From Pseudarthrobacter enclensis (lineage in GTDB: Bacteria; Actinomycetota; Actinomycetes; Actinomycetales; Micrococcaceae), in the NCBI RefSeq assembly GCF_030811655.1, contig NZ_JAUSRE010000002.1, positions 62,001 through 126,000 on the forward strand: a DNA stretch of 64,000 nucleotides, in the 5' to 3' direction. The notes below the pieces were generated by a model, which had not been told where the DNA came from, ran no database searches, and saw only the letters and a program-made list of their open reading frames with translations. Of the stretch, positions 16,078 through 24,597 are shown piece after piece (position 1 is the stretch's first letter; every line of letters starts with the position of its first letter). Position numbers and translations under genes: made by a program.

Positions 16078-17499
16078 TCAGCCGTTGATGACCTGCGGCA
16101 CGCCCAGCGCCTTGAGTCCTTCGACGCCGAACTCCACCCCGTAGCCGGACTGCTTGGCGCCCCCGAAGGGGATACGGGGGTCCACGGCGCCGTGCCGGTT
16201 GATCCAGACGGTGCCTGCCTGGATGCGGGCGGCGACCTCACGGGCGGCCTTCAGGTCGCGGGACCAGACGGAGGCGCCCAGGCCGACGTCGAGCCCGTTC
16301 GCTTTTTCCACTGCTTCGTCGATGGTGCTGTAGCGGATGATGGGCAGGGCGGGCCCGAACTGTTCCTCTGCCACCAGCGGGTTGTCGTTGTCGATGTCGG
16401 CCACGAGAGTGGTGGGGTAGAAGTAGCCGGGCTGGCTGGTGTCCGGGTTTCCGCCGAGGAGGACGCGTGCTCCGGAGGCCCTGGGCGCCTCTACGAGGTT
16501 CGCTACGACGTCGTACTGTGCCTTGTTCTGCAGCGGACCCAGGACGTTGTTCTCGTCCAGGCCGTTGCCCATGGGCATCTGCCTGGCCACCGATACGAGC
16601 TCCTCGCAGACGGCGTCGTAGATGCTATCGTGGACGTAGAGGCGCTTCAAGGCGGCGCAGGTCTGGCCGGTGTTCAGGAACGCACCCCAGAAGATGTCCT
16701 GCGCGATGGCTTTGGGGTCGGCATCCGGCAGGACGATGCCGGCGTCGTTGCCGCCCAGTTCCAGGGTGAGGCGCTTGACGGTGTCGGCGGAGGACTTGAT
16801 GATGGCGCGGCCGCCGGCGGTGGAACCGGTGAACATGATCTTGCCGATCGCGGGGTGGTCGGTCAGTCGCGCGCCCACGTCGCGGCCGCAGGAGACCACC
16901 GAAAGGATGCCTTCCGGGAGTTCCTCATTGAGGACTTTGACCAGGGCCAGGACGGACAGCGGGGTGTTGCCGGAGGGCTTGACGACTACGGCGTTGCCCA
17001 TGCGCAGGGCCGGGGCCAGCTGCCAGACGGCGATCATCATGGGCCAGTTCCAGGGGCCGATGGCGCCGACGACGCCGATGGGCCGGTAGTGCAGTTCGGC
17101 CCGGGTCTCGCCGTCGTCCACGATGGTTTCCGGTTCCAGCGGCAGGCCGGCGGTGGCACGCAGCCACGCGACGCAGGCGCCGACTTCGAACCGGGCATTG
17201 GGGCCGTTGAGCGGCTTGCCCTGCTCGCGGGAGAGCAGTTGGGCCAGTTCCTCGGCGGAGCGTTCGACGGCGTCGGCTGCTTTCAGGAGCGCGGCTGACC
17301 GGGCGTCGTGGCCCAGGGCAGCCCAGGCGGGCTGGGCAGCGACGGCTGCGGCCACGGCATTTTCCAGGTAATCGAGGTCGTGGATGGGGGCTTCGCCCAC
17401 GGCTTCACCGGTTGCCGGGTCAAAGATGGTCCGGCCTGTGCCGGAGTCGGGGGCAATGGACGCGAGGAGCGCATCATAGGTTTCCAAGGGATACTCCAC
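16078..17499 (-). CDS. NAD(P)-dependent aldehyde dehydrogenase
   Basis: A 473-residue ALDH-superfamily enzyme starting with GTG at 17499. The cofactor region is VGAIGPWNWPMMIAVWQLAPALRMGNAVVVKPSG, the general-base glutamate lies in LTLELGGNDAG and the nucleophile cysteine in NTGQTCAALKR. Substrate specificity cannot be set by eye; it is a broad-family oxidase of aldehydes to acids. It could back up the disabled succinate-semialdehyde dehydrogenase gene at 18176-19680, but nothing in the sequence shows this. It is apparently a single-gene unit. Confidence 0.88.
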   Translation of the reverse strand: MEYPLETYDALLASIAPDSGTGRTIFDPATGEAVGEAPIHDLDYLENAVAAAVAAQPAWAALGHDARSAALLKAADAVERSAEELAQLLSREQGKPLNGPNARFEVGACVAWLRATAGLPLEPETIVDDGETRAELHYRPIGVVGAIGPWNWPMMIAVWQLAPALRMGNAVVVKPSGNTPLSVLALVKVLNEELPEGILSVVSCGRDVGARLTDHPAIGKIMFTGSTAGGRAIIKSSADTVKRLTLELGGNDAGIVLPDADPKAIAQDIFWGAFLNTGQTCAALKRLYVHDSIYDAVCEELVSVARQMPMGNGLDENNVLGPLQNKAQYDVVANLVEAPRASGARVLLGGNPDTSQPGYFYPTTLVADIDNDNPLVAEEQFGPALPIIRYSTIDEAVEKANGLDVGLGASVWSRDLKAAREVAARIQAGTVWINRHGAVDPRIPFGGAKQSGYGVEFGVEGLKALGVPQVING

Positions 17500-17636
17500 T
17501 TCGAGTAGGCAAGGACGCCAGCCGGTCGGCGTAGCGGGTTACTCCCCAGTGTGGGTTAGGGCCGGTCCACGGCTCTTGTCTTTGTGCGCAGGACCTTTGG
17601 CCTGGAGGGAACGGCACAAAAAACTGCACAACCTTA

Positions 17637-17715
17637 TTGTGAACTTGTCAGATTAACCCTAGAATCGACGTCAGGCCGGCGAAGCCTCGAGAAACGCCGG
17701 GCAACTCCTCCCCGG
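17637..17715 (+). promoter_or_regulatory. Promoter and structured leader of the SYVTLP-repeat gene
   Basis: A near-consensus promoter, TTGTGA (17637-17642), 17 bp, TAGAAT (17660-17665), predicts a transcript with a leader of about 160 nt before the ATG at 17833. Early in the leader, CCGGCG (17676-17681) can pair with CGCCGG (17695-17700). The latter overlaps CCGGG (17697-17701), which can instead pair with CCCGG (17711-17715), giving two mutually exclusive hairpins. I do not recognise a known riboswitch class. The rest of 17500-17832 shows no gene. Confidence 0.55.
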
Positions 17716-17832
17716 ATCCAGGCAAACGACCCCTCCAACCACCCCAGCAGCGGATACCACGGCTCTTAGTGCGCCGCCGCGGGCACAGGTGTCCGGGTTG
17801 CGCGCCGTCGCCCCCGCAAGCAGGAGAACATC

Positions 17833-18093
17833 ATGACTTTAGAGGCCGAGCGCACTGAAGCCCCCGCACCAGCAGCTGCCGATATCTCCCGAGGGGGCAG
17901 CTACGTTACGTTACCCGCCGGCTCGGAAGTGTCGCCGCACCCGGAGGGCAGCTACGTCACCCTGCCCGCCGGCCAGGAAGTGTCGCCGCAGCTGAGGGGC
18001 AGCTACGTCTCGCTGCCAGGGGCCCTTCCCGGAAACGGCAGCAGGGCCCAGGGGACGTACGTGACACTTCCCGCGGCCGGCGAAGGAGACTAA
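17833..18093 (+). CDS. Small protein of four SYVTLP repeats, function unknown
   Basis: An 86-residue protein. After an Ala/Glu-rich start of about 20 residues it carries four copies of G-S/T-Y-V-T/S-L-P beginning at residues 22, 39, 56 and 74, spaced 17 to 18 residues apart, with AG-S/Q-EVSP after the first two. GCAGGAG lies about 8 nt before the ATG. It has no cysteine, no membrane segment and no signal peptide, and it ends in an acidic tail. The repeats keep the peptide but vary in codons, which suggests selection on protein. It has its own promoter, a long leader and a terminator. I know no function; a modified-peptide precursor or a binding scaffold are guesses. Confidence 0.75.
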   Translation: MTLEAERTEAPAPAAADISRGGSYVTLPAGSEVSPHPEGSYVTLPAGQEVSPQLRGSYVSLPGALPGNGSRAQGTYVTLPAAGEGD

Positions 18094-18124
18094 GGCCGGC
18101 TGCCCCCGTTGGCTGACCAACCTT

Positions 18125-18168
18125 AAAGCACCTGCCACCCCTTTGGAGCAGGGTGGGAGGTGCTTTTC
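18125..18168. terminator. Convergent terminator after the SYVTLP gene
   Basis: AAAGCACCTGCCACCC (18125-18140) pairs with GGGTGGGAGGTGCTTT (18151-18166) with one mismatch and a 10-nt loop. T and A runs on the two sides let it work in both directions, for the repeat-protein gene and the HPA operon. Confidence 0.85.
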
Positions 18169-18175
18169 CGGGCTG

Positions 18176-19680
18176 TCAGCCGGCGTAGGGGTTGTTGATG
18201 CCGATGTATTGGGTGGTGGTGTATTCGGTGATGCCTTCGGTGCCGCCTTCGCGGCCGAGTCCTGAGTGTTTGACGCCGCCGAAGGGTGCTGCGGCGTTGG
18301 AGATGATTCCGGCGTTGAACCCGACCATGCCGAACTCGATCTGTTCCGCGACGCGCAGGAGTTTGTTGAAGTCGCGGGAGTAGAGGTAGGACGCGAGCCC
18401 GTACTCGGTGCTGTTGGCGAGTGTGATGGCGTCTTCTTCGGTGGTGAAGGTGGTGATGGGGGCGACGGGTCCGAAGATTTCCTGGCCCAGGATGGCGGCG
18501 TCGTTGGGGACGTTGGCCAGGACGGTGGGCTGGTAGAAGTAGCCGGGCCCGTCCACGGGGGCGCCGCCGGTTACCGCGGTTGCTCCGGCCTCGATGGCGG
18601 CAGAGACCAGGCATGGACGTCGTCCCGGGCCCCGCCGTCGATGAGCGGCCCGACGGTGGTGTCGGGGTCGGTGCCGCGGCCGGTGGTGAGGGCTGCCATG
18701 GCTTTGGCGAATTTGGCGGTGAACTCGGCCGCGACGGTTTCGTGGACGAGGAAGCGGTTGGCTGCGGTGCAGGCTTCGCCCATGTTCCGCATTTTCGCCG
18801 CCATGGCCCCGTCAACTGCGGCGTCGAGGTCGGCGTCTTCGAAGACGATGAAGGGGGCGTTCCCGCCGAGTTCCATCGAGGTGCGCAGGACGTTCTGGGC
18901 GGCGTCGGCCATCAGCCGCTTACCGACCGGGGTGGAGCCGGTGAAGGAGACCTTCCGCAGCCGGGAGTCCTGCAGCAGCGGCCCGGAAATCCCGGACGCG
19001 GACGAGGAGGCGACGACGTTCAGGACCCCGGGCGGGAGTCCGGCGTCGAGCATGGTCTGCGCGAAGTACTGCGCGGTCAGGGGTGTGAGTTTGGCGGGTT
19101 TGAGGACCATGGTGCAGCCGGCGGCGATGGCGGGGGCGACCTTGCGGGTGGCCATCGCGAGCGGGAAGTTCCAGGGGGTGATCAGCAGGCAGGGTCCGAC
19201 GGGTTTGTGCTGGACCAGGATCTTGTTCCTGCCCTCGGGGGTGGTGAGGTAGCGGCCGTAGTCGCGGACGGTTTCCTCGGCGAACCAGCGCAGGAACTCC
19301 GCCCCGTAGGTGACTTCGCCGCGGGCCTCGGCCAACGGTTTGCCCATTTCCAGGGTCATGAGCAGGGCGAAGTCCTCCGCACGTTCAACCACCAGGTCAA
19401 AGGCGCGGCGCAGGATCTCCGCCCGGGTCCTGGGCGCGGTCCGCGCCCACGACGCCTGCGCGGCGTCGGCCGCGTCCAACGCAGCAAGAGCATCCGCGCT
19501 CGTGGCCGACGCGAGCGTAGCGAGGACCTCCCCGGTGGCCGGATCGTGCACGTCGAACGTCCCGCCGTCGGACGCGTCCACCCACTCCCCGTTGATCAAC
19601 AAGCCGGTGGGCACCGACGCCAGCAGGGAAGCCTCCCGCGCCGGCGTGACGGCAGGGGGCAGCGCAGTAGTAACAGTCAT
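18176..19680 (-). pseudogene. gabD: Succinate-semialdehyde dehydrogenase, disrupted by a one-base deletion
   Basis: Two adjacent frames together make one ALDH. The first runs from the ATG at 19680 to about 18612. It includes the cofactor region LLITPWNFPLAMATRK, the glutamate in SMELGGNAPFIV and the catalytic cysteine in GEACTAANRFL. After DGGARDDVHA it goes out of frame into an arginine- and proline-rich tail. The right continuation (AAIEAGATAV, then DGPGYFYQPTVLANVP to the end) is in the next frame. Restoring one base near 18610-18612 rejoins them. The family and the position after hpaI, which yields succinate semialdehyde, support gabD. Either a genuine null allele or a sequencing/assembly error is possible. 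Confidence 0.85.
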
Positions 19681-19703
19681 GGGAAATCCTTAGGAAGGGA
19701 AGG

Positions 19704-20507
19704 TCAGTAGCTGGCAGGGGCTGCGCCGCCGGCGGGCTTGATGTATTTGGCGGCGAGGGCTTCGGAGCCGCGGGCCAGGAGGGCGACGTCGGCGCCCACC
19801 AGGATGAAGTCCGCACCGTTTGCGAGGTAATGCTCTGCGGTGGCGGGATTGAAGGCATTCACGCCGGCGGGTTTGCCGGCCGCCTTGGCGGCAGCGAGGC
19901 AGTGGTCGACGGCGGAGCGCACCTCAGGGTGTTCCTGCTGTCCCAGCAGGCCCATTGAGGCGGCAAGGTCGGACGGCCCGACGAAGACAGCATCCACGCC
20001 GTCGACCTTGAGGATGTCCTCCACTGACTCCACTGCGGCGGCGGACTCGATCTGGACGGTGACGCTGATGGACTCATTGGCCCGGGCCAGGTAATCGGGT
20101 ACCCGGTTCCAGCGGGCGGCGCGGGCCAGTGCGGAGCCCACTCCGCGGACACCCTGCGGGGGGTAGCGGGTCGCGGCCACCGCGGCTTCAGCCTCGGCCA
20201 CGGAGTTGACCATGGGGATCAGCAGGTTCTGCACCCCAAGGTCCAGGTACTGCTTGATCACCACGGTGTCGTTGACCGGCGGCCGGACCAGGGTGTGGAC
20301 CGGGTAGCCGTGGACGGCCTGCAGCTGGGCGAGGATGGATTCGAGTCCGTTGGGGCTGTGCTCGGCGTCCACCAGGAGCCAGTCCAGGCCGGCGCCGGCG
20401 CAGAGTTCGGCGATCAGCGGGCTGCCGGAGCAGACCCACATCCCGGCGAGCGGACGGCCCGCTTCAGCCAAGGCGGAGCGGAAAGTGTCCTCTACTCGAA
20501 ACGGCAT
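19704..20507 (-). CDS. hpaI: 4-hydroxy-2-oxoheptane-1,7-dioate aldolase
   Basis: A 267-residue HpcH/HpaI class II aldolase. Visible motifs are WLLVDAEHSPNGLESI with the catalytic histidine, TLVRPPVND with the substrate arginine, the metal ligand glutamate in TVQIESAAAVE, and the aspartate in VFVGPSDLAASMG. It cleaves 4-hydroxy-2-oxoheptanedioate to pyruvate and succinate semialdehyde, the last carbon-splitting step of homoprotocatechuate meta-cleavage. Its start overlaps the hpaH end by 16 bp and gabD follows 23 bp downstream. Confidence 0.93.
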   Translation of the reverse strand: MPFRVEDTFRSALAEAGRPLAGMWVCSGSPLIAELCAGAGLDWLLVDAEHSPNGLESILAQLQAVHGYPVHTLVRPPVNDTVVIKQYLDLGVQNLLIPMVNSVAEAEAAVAATRYPPQGVRGVGSALARAARWNRVPDYLARANESISVTVQIESAAAVESVEDILKVDGVDAVFVGPSDLAASMGLLGQQEHPEVRSAVDHCLAAAKAAGKPAGVNAFNPATAEHYLANGADFILVGADVALLARGSEALAAKYIKPAGGAAPASY

Positions 20508-21277
20508 GTCACAACGCCCAGGGGGCCGTAGTCAGCGTGCACGGTGTCGCCCTTGTAGACCCACAGGGGACGGGTGAAGGACCCCGCCAGGATGATATCC
20601 CCGGCCTTCAAAGAGTCACCATGGGCGGCGATCTTGTTGGCCAGCCAGTGGACCCCGTTGGCAGGGTGGTCCAGGACTCCGGCGGCCACACCGGTTTCCT
20701 CCACGGTCTGGTTCTTGTAGAGGATGGCGGAGACCCAGCGGAGGTCCACCGCGTCCGGCTTGACCGGGTTGCCGCCGATCACCATGGCACCCATCGCGGC
20801 GTTGTCCGAGATGGTGTCCACGATGGTCCGGCCCTCCATCTCGATCCTGGAGTCCAGGATTTCGAGGGCCGGAACCACGTAGTCGGTGGCCTTCAGGACA
20901 TCGAAGATGGTGACGCCCGGGCCCTTCAGCCCGTCTTTCAGGACGAACGCCAGTTCCACCTCCACCCGCGGATGCGTGTACCGGTCCCACTCCACGGAGC
21001 AGCCGGTTTCCAGCACCATGTCGTCGAAGATGGCGCCGTAGTCCGGTTCGGTGATGCCGGTGGCGGCCTGCATGGCCTTGGACGTGAGGCCGATCTTGCG
21101 CCCCACCAGGGTCCGGCCTGCGTCCTCGTTCCGGCGGCGCCACAGCTGCTGCACCGCGTAGGAGTCCTCCACCGTCATCTCGGGGTAGCGGGCGGTCAGG
21201 CGGGGGACAGGGGTGCGGGTCCGGCCGGCTTGCACCAGTTCGTCCGCGATGGCCTCAATCGTCGTCGGCTCCAGCAT
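20492..21277 (-). CDS. hpaH: 2-oxohept-4-ene-1,7-dioate hydratase
   Basis: A 261-residue hydratase of the HpaH/MhpD family. Typical stretches are [30 protein letters not shown], the metal-binding glutamates in [12 protein letters not shown], and LEILDSRIE. It adds water to 2-oxohept-4-ene-1,7-dioate, giving the HpaI substrate. It lies 2 nt after hpaD and overlaps hpaI, so the three are cotranscribed. Confidence 0.93.
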   Translation of the reverse strand: MLEPTTIEAIADELVQAGRTRTPVPRLTARYPEMTVEDSYAVQQLWRRRNEDAGRTLVGRKIGLTSKAMQAATGITEPDYGAIFDDMVLETGCSVEWDRYTHPRVEVELAFVLKDGLKGPGVTIFDVLKATDYVVPALEILDSRIEMEGRTIVDTISDNAAMGAMVIGGNPVKPDAVDLRWVSAILYKNQTVEETGVAAGVLDHPANGVHWLANKIAAHGDSLKAGDIILAGSFTRPLWVYKGDTVHADYGPLGVVTCRFE

Positions 21278-21279
21278 GG

Positions 21280-22365
21280 TTAGACCTGGACTCCCAGCTT
21301 GAAGCCGGTCCGGTCACCTTCCGGCGCGCCGTCCTTGCGGGTGTAGGAGAAGCCGTCGGCGCCCACGGTCACGGCCATCTCGGACTTTTCTTCGCGGACG
21401 ATGACCGGCTGCGGGTTGCCGTCCAGGTCCAGGACCAGGGAGGCCTCGGTGTACCAGGACGGGACCACGGGGTTGCCCCACCAGTCGCGGCGCTGGTTGT
21501 CGTGGACGTCCCACGTGATGGTGGGGTTGTCCGGGTCGCCGGTGTAGTAGTCCTGGGTGTAGATCTCGATGCGGTGCCCGTCCGGGTCCAGGATGTAGAG
21601 GTAGAAGGCGTTGGAGACGCCGTGCCGGCCGGGGCCGCGTTCGATCCGGTCGCTGATGCGCAGGGCGCCCATCTTGTCGCAGATCTGGATGATGTTGTGC
21701 TTCTCGTGCGTGGCGAACGCAACGTGGTGCATGCGCGGGCCGTTGCCGCCGGTCAGGGCGGTGTCATGGACGGTCTGCTTGCGGTGCATCCACGCGGCGT
21801 AGGTGACGCCGTCGGAGTCCTTGATGTCCTCGGAGACACGGAAGCCCAGGTCCTCCAGGTACTTGCGGCCTTTGGGGACGTCCGGGGTGACCTGGTTGAA
21901 GTGGTCCAGGCGGACCAGTTCACCGGCGGAGTAGAGATCGTAGCGCTGGGTGAGGCGCTCCACGTGCTCCACGTCGTAGAAGAATTCGTAGGGGAAGCCC
22001 AGCGGGTCCTCCACGCGGACGGAGTCGCCGATGCCTTTGGTGAAGCCTTCCTTGCGGCGCTCCACCCGGCAGCCAAGCTCGCGGTAGTAGGCCTCGGCGG
22101 CGTCCACCTCGGCGGGGGACTTCACCCGGTAGGCGAAGGCAGCGACGGCGGCGACGGGGCCCTTGCGGAGGACCAGGTTGTGGTGGATGAACTCCTCCAG
22201 TGAGCGGAGGTAGATCGCGTTCTCGTCTTCCTCGGTCACGTGCAGGCCCAGGACGTCCACGTAGAACTCGCGGGACTTGGCGAGGTCGGTGACCACGATT
22301 TCCATGTAGGCGCAGCGGACGATGTCCGGTGCCGGGACGGTGGGGGTGGGAACGAAGTTAGTCAT
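21280..22365 (-). CDS. hpaD: Homoprotocatechuate (3,4-dihydroxyphenylacetate) 2,3-dioxygenase
   Basis: A 361-residue extradiol dioxygenase of the two-domain VOC type. The metal ligands fall at His155 (RLDHFNQ), His214 (MHHVAFAT) and Glu267 (HRIEIYT), and the second-sphere residues at His200, His248 and Tyr257. These are the same numbers as in the well-studied Brevibacterium fuscum enzyme, which fixes both function and start codon. It opens the ring of 3,4-dihydroxyphenylacetate to 5-carboxymethyl-2-hydroxymuconate semialdehyde with Fe(II) and oxygen. It is the ring-cleavage step of the operon, between hpaE and hpaH. Confidence 0.97.
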   Translation of the reverse strand: MTNFVPTPTVPAPDIVRCAYMEIVVTDLAKSREFYVDVLGLHVTEEDENAIYLRSLEEFIHHNLVLRKGPVAAVAAFAYRVKSPAEVDAAEAYYRELGCRVERRKEGFTKGIGDSVRVEDPLGFPYEFFYDVEHVERLTQRYDLYSAGELVRLDHFNQVTPDVPKGRKYLEDLGFRVSEDIKDSDGVTYAAWMHRKQTVHDTALTGGNGPRMHHVAFATHEKHNIIQICDKMGALRISDRIERGPGRHGVSNAFYLYILDPDGHRIEIYTQDYYTGDPDNPTITWDVHDNQRRDWWGNPVVPSWYTEASLVLDLDGNPQPVIVREEKSEMAVTVGADGFSYTRKDGAPEGDRTGFKLGVQV

Positions 22366-22401
22366 TGGATGCTCTCTTCTTTGAAAGGTGGGTAGGTGCG
22401 C

Positions 22402-23913
22402 TTACGCGCCGAACTTGGGGGTGTGGACGGTGCCGAGCGTGATGTGCACGGCCTGCTGGTCGGTGTAGAAGTCGATGGAGCGGTACCCGCCCTCGTGGCC
22501 CAGCCCGGAGGCCTTGACGCCGCCGAACGGGGTGCGCAGGTCGCGGACGTTGTGGCTGTTCAGCCACACCATGCCGGCCTCGACGTTCTGCGAGAAGTTG
22601 TGGGCGCGGGTCAGGTTCTGGGTCCAGATGTAGGCGGCCAGGCCGTACTTGGTGTTGTTCGCCAGGGCGAGGGCCTCGTCGTCGTTCTCGAACGGGGTGA
22701 TGGCCACGACGGGTCCGAAGATTTCCTCCTGGAAGATCCGGGCGTCCGGCGCGACGTCGGCGAACACCGTGGGTGCGATGTAGTTGCCTTCGGGCAGGTG
22801 GCCGGGGCGGCCGCCGCCGGCCAGGAGCCGGCCCTCGGACTTGCCGATCTCCACGTAGGAGGCCACCTTCTCGTAGTGCTCGGGGTGGACCAGGGCGCCC
22901 ACCTGGGTCTTGGGGTCGTGGGGATCGCCCACCACGATGTTCCTGGCCCGGGCGGCGTACTTCTCGCAGAACTCGTCGTAGATGGCGCGCTCCACCAGGA
23001 TGCGGGACCCGGCGGTGCAGCGTTCGCCGTTGAGGGAGAACACACCGAACAGGGCCGAATCGATGGCGGCGTCCAGGTCTGCGTCCGCGAAGACGACACA
23101 GGGGGACTTGCCGCCGAGCTCCATGGACAGGCCCTTGAGGTTGGCGGCGGCGTTGCGGAAGATCGTCTGGCCGGTGGTGGTCTCGCCGGTGAAGGAGATC
23201 AGCGGGACGTCCGGATGCTTGACCAGGGCGTCCCCTGCTTCCTCGCCCAGGCCGTTGACCAGGTTGAAGACGCCGTCCGGCAGCCCGGCGTCCTTGAAGA
23301 TTTGGGCCCAGAGCGAGGCCGAGAGCGGGGTGAACTCGGCCGGCTTGAGGACCACGGTGTTGCCGGTGGCCAAGGCCGGGGCGAGCTTCCAGGACTCGAG
23401 CATGAACGGGGTGTTCCACGGGGTGATGAGCCCTGCGACGCCGATCGGCTTGCGATTGACGTAGTTGATCTGCGAGCCGGGGACCTTCATGGCGTCGTCG
23501 AACTGGGCCACGATCAGGTCCGCGAAGAACCGGAAGTTCTCGGCAGCACGGAGGGCCTGGCCCTTGGCCTGGGTGATGGGCAGGCCGGTGTCGAAGGTTT
23601 CGAGTTCGGCGAGGCGCGCTTCCTGGGCCTCGACGGCGTCGGCGATCCGGTTCAGGATGCGGGCGCGTTCGCGCGGCTTCATCTTCGGCCAGGGGCCGTT
23701 TACGAACGCTTCGCGGGCGGCGGCTACGGCGAGGTCAATGTCCTCCTTCTGGCCGGCCGCGGCGGTGGCGTAGTTCCGGTTGGAAACCGGGTCCAGGACG
23801 TCGAAGGTCTTGCCGCCCACGGAGTCAACGAACTGGCCGTTGATGTAGTGCTGGATGTGGGTGGGCAGGTCCTCGGGAATGTAGTGCTTGCTGGTTTCTA
23901 CTGAGGTCGTCAT
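22402..23913 (-). CDS. hpaE: 5-carboxymethyl-2-hydroxymuconate semialdehyde dehydrogenase
   Basis: A 503-residue ALDH: LITPWNTPFMLESWKLAPALATGNTVVLKPAE in the cofactor fold, the base glutamate in SMELGGKSPCVVF and the nucleophile cysteine in NGERCTAGSRIL. Its length and its position directly upstream of hpaD mark it as HpaE, which oxidises the ring-cleavage semialdehyde to the tricarboxylate with NAD. It follows the GntR gene by 21 bp in the same operon. Confidence 0.93.
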   Translation of the reverse strand: MTTSVETSKHYIPEDLPTHIQHYINGQFVDSVGGKTFDVLDPVSNRNYATAAAGQKEDIDLAVAAAREAFVNGPWPKMKPRERARILNRIADAVEAQEARLAELETFDTGLPITQAKGQALRAAENFRFFADLIVAQFDDAMKVPGSQINYVNRKPIGVAGLITPWNTPFMLESWKLAPALATGNTVVLKPAEFTPLSASLWAQIFKDAGLPDGVFNLVNGLGEEAGDALVKHPDVPLISFTGETTTGQTIFRNAAANLKGLSMELGGKSPCVVFADADLDAAIDSALFGVFSLNGERCTAGSRILVERAIYDEFCEKYAARARNIVVGDPHDPKTQVGALVHPEHYEKVASYVEIGKSEGRLLAGGGRPGHLPEGNYIAPTVFADVAPDARIFQEEIFGPVVAITPFENDDEALALANNTKYGLAAYIWTQNLTRAHNFSQNVEAGMVWLNSHNVRDLRTPFGGVKASGLGHEGGYRSIDFYTDQQAVHITLGTVHTPKFGA

Positions 23914-23934
23914 CGTTGAAGTCCTAACTGCGTG

Positions 23935-24597
23935 TCAGTGGTTGGTCTGGGCCAGGTACGCGTCCAGGGTGGCGGAGCGGTGGAGCCTGGCGGCTTTTTC
24001 GATCTGTTCTGCGTCGGCTCCGCTTTCGATGAGCTTCAGCAGGTTTTCGTGTTCCTCCACCGAGTCGCGGGCGCGGCCGGGGACAAAGCGGAAGGTGGAG
24101 GACCGGAGGGATGCGAGCCGGTTCCAGCCGCGGTGCACCAGGTCCAGGATGTGCGGGTTGGGGCAGTGCTCAAACAGGACACTGTGGAAGTCCTGGTTGA
24201 GCTGCGTGAACCGGACGGGATCGAAGTGGTCCAGGCACTCCCGCATCTCTTCATTCACGGCGCGGGCCCGGGCCACGGCGGCGGGACCGATCAGCGGGGC
24301 GGACATGGCGGTGGCGGCACCCTCCACAATGCTGAGGGTCTGCATGGTGTAGAGATACTCGGTGGGGTCGATCCCCGCGACGGTGGCGCCGACGTTCCGT
24401 TCAAACGTCACCAGCCCTTCGGCCTCGAGCCGCCGGATGGCCTCGCGGACCGGGACCACGCTGAAACCAAGGTCCTTGGCGATGGAGCCCAGTACCAGGC
24501 GGTAGCCGGGGGTGTAGGTGCCTTCGACGATCCGGGCCTTGACGGCCTGGTAGGCCTGTTCGGACTTGCTTCCGACAGCCATTGTGGTCTCAGTCAT
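23935..24597 (-). CDS. GntR-family (FCD) regulator of the HPA operon
   Basis: A 220-residue regulator. The winged helix LVLGSIAKDLGFSVVPVREAIRRLEAEGLV is followed by an all-helical FCD-type ligand domain with FHSVLFEHCPNPHIL, whose histidines usually bind a metal. The start at 24597 overlaps the end of the upstream FAH-RraA gene by 8 bp and GAAGG precedes it. Its place inside the operon suggests control by 3,4-dihydroxyphenylacetate or a pathway intermediate. A likely target is the ATCGTATACGAT palindrome before the first gene. Confidence 0.88.
   Translation of the reverse strand: MTETTMAVGSKSEQAYQAVKARIVEGTYTPGYRLVLGSIAKDLGFSVVPVREAIRRLEAEGLVTFERNVGATVAGIDPTEYLYTMQTLSIVEGAATAMSAPLIGPAAVARARAVNEEMRECLDHFDPVRFTQLNQDFHSVLFEHCPNPHILDLVHRGWNRLASLRSSTFRFVPGRARDSVEEHENLLKLIESGADAEQIEKAARLHRSATLDAYLAQTNH

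Noticed and set aside
17500..17832. A known riboswitch in the leader of the repeat-protein gene
   Set aside because: The hairpins are present, but I could not match the conserved core of any riboswitch class by eye, so only a structured leader is reported.
22358..23904. Long open frames on both strands overlapping hpaE
   Set aside because: Arginine/proline/glycine-rich shadow translations of the aldehyde dehydrogenase gene.
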